Assembly (NCBI GenBank): GCA_035591015.1
Contig: JAXIUW010219286.1
Span: 1-10,673, forward strand
DNA length: 10,673 bases
Reading direction: 5' to 3'
Origin: Cephalothrix simula
Lineage: Eukaryota; Nemertea; Palaeonemertea; Archinemertea; Cephalotrichidae
In this document: positions 7,913 to 10,673 of the stretch, one piece after another
Layout of the letters: each line of letters starts with the position of its first letter
How positions within the stretch are numbered: position 1 is the first letter of the stretch
Program-made: the position numbers and the translations under genes
The notes under the pieces: model-generated
The model's input: the letters and a program-made list of their open reading frames with translations, nothing else
What the model was told of the DNA's origin: nothing
Databases searched by the model: none

Positions 7913-7946
7913 ATTTTATTTGATCAAATCGCGGATCAAATAAAAT
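7913..7946. repeat. Perfect 13-bp inverted repeat with 8-nt loop
   Basis: ATTTTATTTGATC (7913-7925) is followed after AAATCGCG by its exact inverted copy GATCAAATAAAAT (7934-7946). It lies near the right end of the transposon and could form a hairpin. Confidence 0.8.
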
Positions 7947-8036
7947 AAAAAACAACTGTTTTCAAAATCTATTAATAAATCTTGAATTATTGTTTTTATT
8001 ATAATATAACGCCAACAGCCGGACTACATTTCAAGC

Positions 8037-8139
8037 GTTCGCCAAAAACGATATGAAACGCTTCAGAACAGACGTTAAAACCAGGTGCGAAATTCGTTCG
8101 TTTCAAAGCGTACAAGCTGACGAGTTTTGAAGGCTTCCC
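8037..8139 (-). repeat. Right terminal inverted repeat of the 1540-bp element
   Basis: The reverse complement begins GGGAAGCCTTCAAAACTCG and aligns to the left end apart from the two short indels and scattered substitutions, which indicates an old insertion. Confidence 0.88.
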
Positions 8140-8142
8140 TTA
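8140..8142. repeat. Target-site duplication TTA, right
   Basis: TTA follows GGCTTCCC of the right terminal inverted repeat and matches 6597-6599. Confidence 0.85.
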
Positions 8143-8452
8143 CTATGAATAATATACTTCAAAAAAAAAATCGTATTTTATCTAAAAATTCCAAAAAAAG
8201 TGTTATTTGAAGAGCGTGTTTACCATTTATTTTGTACTACGAATTTACTTCCAGGATCGAAAAACCTTGATGACGTATGTAAGAAAACCTGGCGGAAAAC
8301 CGTCGGCTAAATAGAACTGGAGACAGGTGTATTATAAGGATTAATTAGAAGGTGATAATCATTGAGAGATTTATTTGTTCATTTGTAAATATGCTCCATT
8401 ATATATTTCAAAAAATATAGTGCGTCAAATACACAAATACACTCGGGGTTGA
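8143..8452. other. Region between the transposon and the micro-exon gene; one possible 24-nt exon
   Basis: Mostly non-coding. One splice-bounded piece stands out: acceptor ATTTACTTCCAG ends at 8254 and donor GTAAGAAAA starts at 8279, enclosing 24 nt (8255-8278) that read DRKTLMTY in phase 0. This size and phase match the exons downstream, so it may be an upstream exon of that gene. A GC-richer patch (CTGGCGGAAAACCGTCGGC, about 8290-8308) follows. Confidence 0.3.
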
Positions 8453-8831
8453 AAACTGTTTTTGCCTACCATCTTTTGTTTTGATGAAAATTATTTGGTT
8501 ACATCTATGCTAGTTTTAGCTGATTATTTTCAATGTTGTTTTAAGAAACGGGGCATTACAAAAGCAGAACTTGAAGATATAAGATGTACAAAAGCACAAG
8601 TAGGTTATTGTTAAAATATGATTTAAGTTTATGAAATAATTTTTCATGTTTTTTTTCAAAGAAAGGGCTTTATAGAAAGCTAATTTTTAGGCACTATATT
8701 ACAGAAAAAGTATAAAGAAGTTTACAACATCATTGATAATAAATGTAAAGGAAGAATATATGGTAGACCAATCTCTTAATACCAAGTAAGCATGAAATAT
8801 TTTCTTTTGGGTCAGAGTTATAAATTTTAAA

Positions 8832-8855
8832 GGGGAAGTTTACCCCAGAATTTTT
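8832..8855 (+). repeat. Left terminal inverted repeat of the 606-bp element
   Basis: 24 bp, GGGGAAGTTTACCCC followed by AGAATTTTT, pairing with 9414-9437 with one mismatch. Confidence 0.85.
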
Positions 8856-8880
8856 TCGTCACCATATCATAAATAATGTT

Positions 8881-8896
8881 TATATATATATATATA
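8881..8896. repeat. (TA)n microsatellite inside the 606-bp element
   Basis: Eight TA units. An ordinary simple repeat. Confidence 0.9.
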
Positions 8897-9413
8897 GATT
8901 AGATTGATTATTTTCCTTTCTAGTCATTATAATATATTTTTAAAATGATTTTTATTTCGATACATGGGGAGCGCCATGTTTGTGTTACTTTAACTTTCAA
9001 TTCCGTGATTTTGGCCGTTGATTGGTCAATAAATTGATTCGCGACCTCTTCAACTGTTATTCTAAACTACCGACTGACGTCACATTGCACTACTCAGATA
9101 AGATTTTTGTTTGGAAATCATTTAAAATTACACCTCAGTTAATTTCAGGCAAGCATATTAAAAAAGTGTCTTTCCATTAGATGATGGGAGATGAAAGCTT
9201 GTGACGCCTCTGGTATGCCTTAAAAGAGGAGTTTCTATCTCTTACTGAGATATTGAAAATCGAAAAACCGCAATGTGATGCCATCGATTCTACTGTCATG
9301 GCTGCCCCAATTAAAATGAAAAAATCATAAAAATATATCCACCTCGGGGGTCATAGATTTTTTTCCAATGGATAATAATGTTTAATATTGAGTTATTAAG
9401 CAATTTATGTAAG

Positions 9414-9437
9414 AAAAATTCTGGGGTAAACTTCCAC
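9414..9437 (-). repeat. Right terminal inverted repeat of the 606-bp element
   Basis: Inverted copy of 8832-8855 with one mismatch, at 9436. Confidence 0.85.
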
Positions 9438-10255
9438 CATAAATGTATAATATTTTTCACTAAAGTTTGTAAATACTAATTCCTCTTAAAATAATCAATT
9501 TTAGATAATAGACTCTACCTGTCACCCATCTGATGATGATGAAGTCTTAAGTGTAAGATATATGACTTTTTTTGTTATATATATAAAATACTGCTGATAG
9601 GTTTGACTTTAATTTATAAAATTTTGATTTTGTAGGTTACAGACCTGGGCTACAGAAATGAGGAATTTGATGGCGAAGAAGTTATAAAGCTATTAATAAG
9701 ATAATTTAATCAAATCAAACCTAGAAGTATCTTTTATCTATTTTTTTTTACAAACATTTTTTTCATTACAGAGCCCAAATGAAAAAGAAGAATCTTAAGA
9801 AGAAAAAAATGCTGATATGGTTAGTAATTATTATGCCAATAGCTTGAAATACCAATAATTCAAATAAACGAAAAAGAGATTTAGTTGTCAAAACTTTTAT
9901 GTTATTGCAGGTTATAGAAAAAGAAAATGATTCAGACAGTTCTGACGTAATAATTTTGACAATAAGTTTAAATATTTTGATCACAATTAATGATTCACAA
10001 TTGTAAATGAGTGTGATTTTAATTCTTATCAAGCTTAAATAATTTTTTTTCAGCTACCTAATTTTCCCATGTTTCAACACATGAGTGACATGAACCTTGA
10101 AAAAGAAATTAAAGAGGTAGGAAAATTAATGAGCTGTTATATCAAATGGTTGTTTAAACCTAATTTAATCAGGTTGAATTATTGTTTTGATTAATTATTA
10201 TTTACAGGGAGCTGATCAAAGCATAAAATTTATTACACAATTCTATTTAAAGTAA

Positions 10256-10673
10256 AGAATTTTTAATTGTAATCTTAATAACCTATATAAAGCTATATAA
10301 ATCTTACCTGATTAAAATGTTGTTTTCTTCTTCTTAGTAGTTAGTTCTTGATGTCAGACATAGAATTGTTGGGGAAAAACATCGCACGAATCCGCAAATG
10401 CGCGCGCCCAGTCATGACGACGTGGAGCCTGCACATAAAAACAGAGACATGCCCTAGCCCTCTTGAATTAAAAAAAATTACTCAATCATCATCTGATGTG
10501 TGTATGTTTCAGCGCTGATACTCATACCACTGTATACTCTTGTACAACTGCTCCATAGAATTCAAAATTTGGACTCAATACCACTCAATTTCGACTCAAT
10601 ACCATGCCCATAACCTTATATAATCATAATCATATTTAAAATCATGACAATTCACATCAGTCACCCCATCAAT
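10256..10673. other. 3' region after the micro-exon gene; possible further exon and a short tandem repeat
   Basis: An acceptor-like TTTTCTTCTTCTTAG ends at 10337. After it a frame is open from 10341 to TAG at 10455-10457 (38 codons), reading DVRHRIVGEKHRTNPQ and then PSHDDVEPAHKNRD, with a CpG-rich patch (GCGCGCGCCC near 10400-10410) unlike the AT-rich surroundings. It could be an unrelated exon, but its link to the gene upstream fails in phase. At 10572-10604 the phrase GACTCAATACCA is repeated with a 21-bp period. No other gene is seen. Confidence 0.35.

Larger units (their letters stand above)
6600..8139. mobile_element. Non-autonomous PIF/Harbinger-like DNA transposon, 1540 bp, complete at both ends
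   Basis: The ends are inverted copies starting GGGAAGCCTTCAAAA, running inward for 129 bp (left) and 103 bp (right), and flanked by a TTA duplication. A 3-bp TTA/TAA duplication with GG-starting ends is the signature of PIF/Harbinger transposons (established knowledge). No transposase is encoded inside, so it would need enzyme from elsewhere. The DDE_Tnp_4 fragment just outside may or may not be related. The interior is AT-rich with one unexplained minus-strand open frame (6977-7228), a short minus-strand ORF (7443-7625) and a perfect hairpin (7913-7946). Confidence 0.85.
8832..9437. mobile_element. Small non-autonomous DNA transposon (MITE), 606 bp, inside an intron
   Basis: The ends are 24-bp inverted repeats starting GGGGAAGTTTACCCC (left) and GTGGAAGTTTACCCC (right, inverted), matching at 23 of 24 positions. 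Weaker inverted similarity extends inward about 100 bp (ATATATTTTTA..., GGGG.AG...CCATG on both arms). It has no coding sequence. A target-site duplication is not clear: the flanks are AT-rich (ATAAATTTTAAA versus ATAAATGTATAA), so the superfamily is open. It sits between exons B and C of the micro-exon gene and accounts for that intron's abnormal length. Confidence 0.8.
8453..10255 (+). pseudogene. Multi-exon gene made of tiny phase-0 exons, product unknown, with two in-frame stops
   Basis: Proposed exons, each bounded by AG/GT: A, up to 8599 (open from 8453; KKRGITKAELEDIRCTKAQ at its end; left edge uncertain, perhaps 8520); B, 8705-8785; C, 9505-9552; D, 9636-9680; E, 9772-9819; F, 9911-9946; G, 10054-10116; H, 10208-10255, ending in TAA. 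B to G are 81, 48, 45, 48, 36 and 63 nt, all multiples of three and all phase 0. Donors include GTAGGT, GTAAGC, GTAAGA, GTTATA, GTTAGT, GTAATA and GTAGGA; most acceptors have T-rich tracts. The middle exons are acidic (PSDDDEVLS, NEEFDGEE, NEKEES, ENDSDSSD); G has FPMFQHMSDMNLEKE. In-frame TAA codons sit at 8777-8779 (exon B) and 9796-9798 (exon E), so the gene is either broken or skips those exons. I do not recognise the protein. The consistency of phase and splice sites is the main evidence. Confidence 0.5.

Noticed and set aside
8819-9450. ATAAAT near both ends of the 606-bp element as a target-site duplication
   Set aside because: The words do not abut both ends equally and the flanks are AT-rich, so the match may be chance.
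9766-10032. Minus-strand 88-codon hydrophobic ORF
   Set aside because: It runs antisense across exons E and F and their introns. Its hydrophobic, Ile/Phe-rich content is what complementing A/T-rich, acidic-coding sequence gives.
1-10673. tRNA, rRNA, riboswitch or bacterial promoter signals
   Set aside because: I saw no cloverleaf with conserved TTCRA arm, no rRNA-like block and no prokaryotic gene layout.

Overview
This is AT-rich eukaryotic nuclear DNA, most likely from an invertebrate animal. The evidence is that coding fragments are interrupted by short GT-AG introns with consensus-like splice sites, and that the recognisable proteins belong to metazoan mobile-element families: protein-primed family B DNA polymerases of Polinton/Maverick or adintovirus-like type, YqaJ-type nucleases, and a DDE_Tnp_4-like transposase. 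Microsatellites and two non-autonomous DNA transposons with terminal inverted repeats fit the same picture. I see no bacterial operon, ribosome binding sites, CRISPR array or tRNA. I cannot name the species; a mollusc, cnidarian or similar genome would fit.

No intact protein-coding gene longer than about 170 codons is present. The first 6.4 kb is a graveyard of element fragments: (1) 3-1943, plus strand, the N-terminal half (zinc knuckles, 3'-5' exonuclease, up to polymerase motif A) of one PolB subfamily, with three intact introns; (2) 2124-3357, minus strand, the C-terminal half (just after motif A through motifs B and C to the C terminus) of what looks like a different PolB subfamily; (3) 3400-3813, plus, a YqaJ nuclease fragment; (4) 4048-4685, plus, a decayed cysteine-motif protein I cannot name; (5) about 5005-6102, plus, a second, better preserved YqaJ nuclease ending in a PHD-like zinc finger; (6) 6110-6402, minus, the C-terminal end of a DDE transposase, tail-to-tail with (5). 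Items 5 and 6 together recall ISL2EU/IS4EU-type DNA transposons, which as I recall them carry a transposase plus a YqaJ protein.

From 6600 to 8139 lies a complete 1540-bp non-autonomous DNA transposon with long terminal inverted repeats (129 and 103 bp) flanked by a perfect TTA duplication, the signature of the PIF/Harbinger superfamily. Its interior holds an unexplained 83-codon minus-strand open frame and a 13-bp perfect hairpin.

From about 8453 to 10255 there is a chain of tiny exons on the plus strand. Seven consecutive exons (36-81 nt) each contain a whole number of codons, all junctions are phase 0, and introns are 83-107 bp. The exception is one 719-bp intron, which contains a second small inverted-repeat transposon (8832-9437, 606 bp). 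The encoded product is acidic and Ser/Asp/Glu-rich, is unlike any family I know, and has two in-frame stop codons under this exon model. This micro-exon gene is the least explained object in the window.
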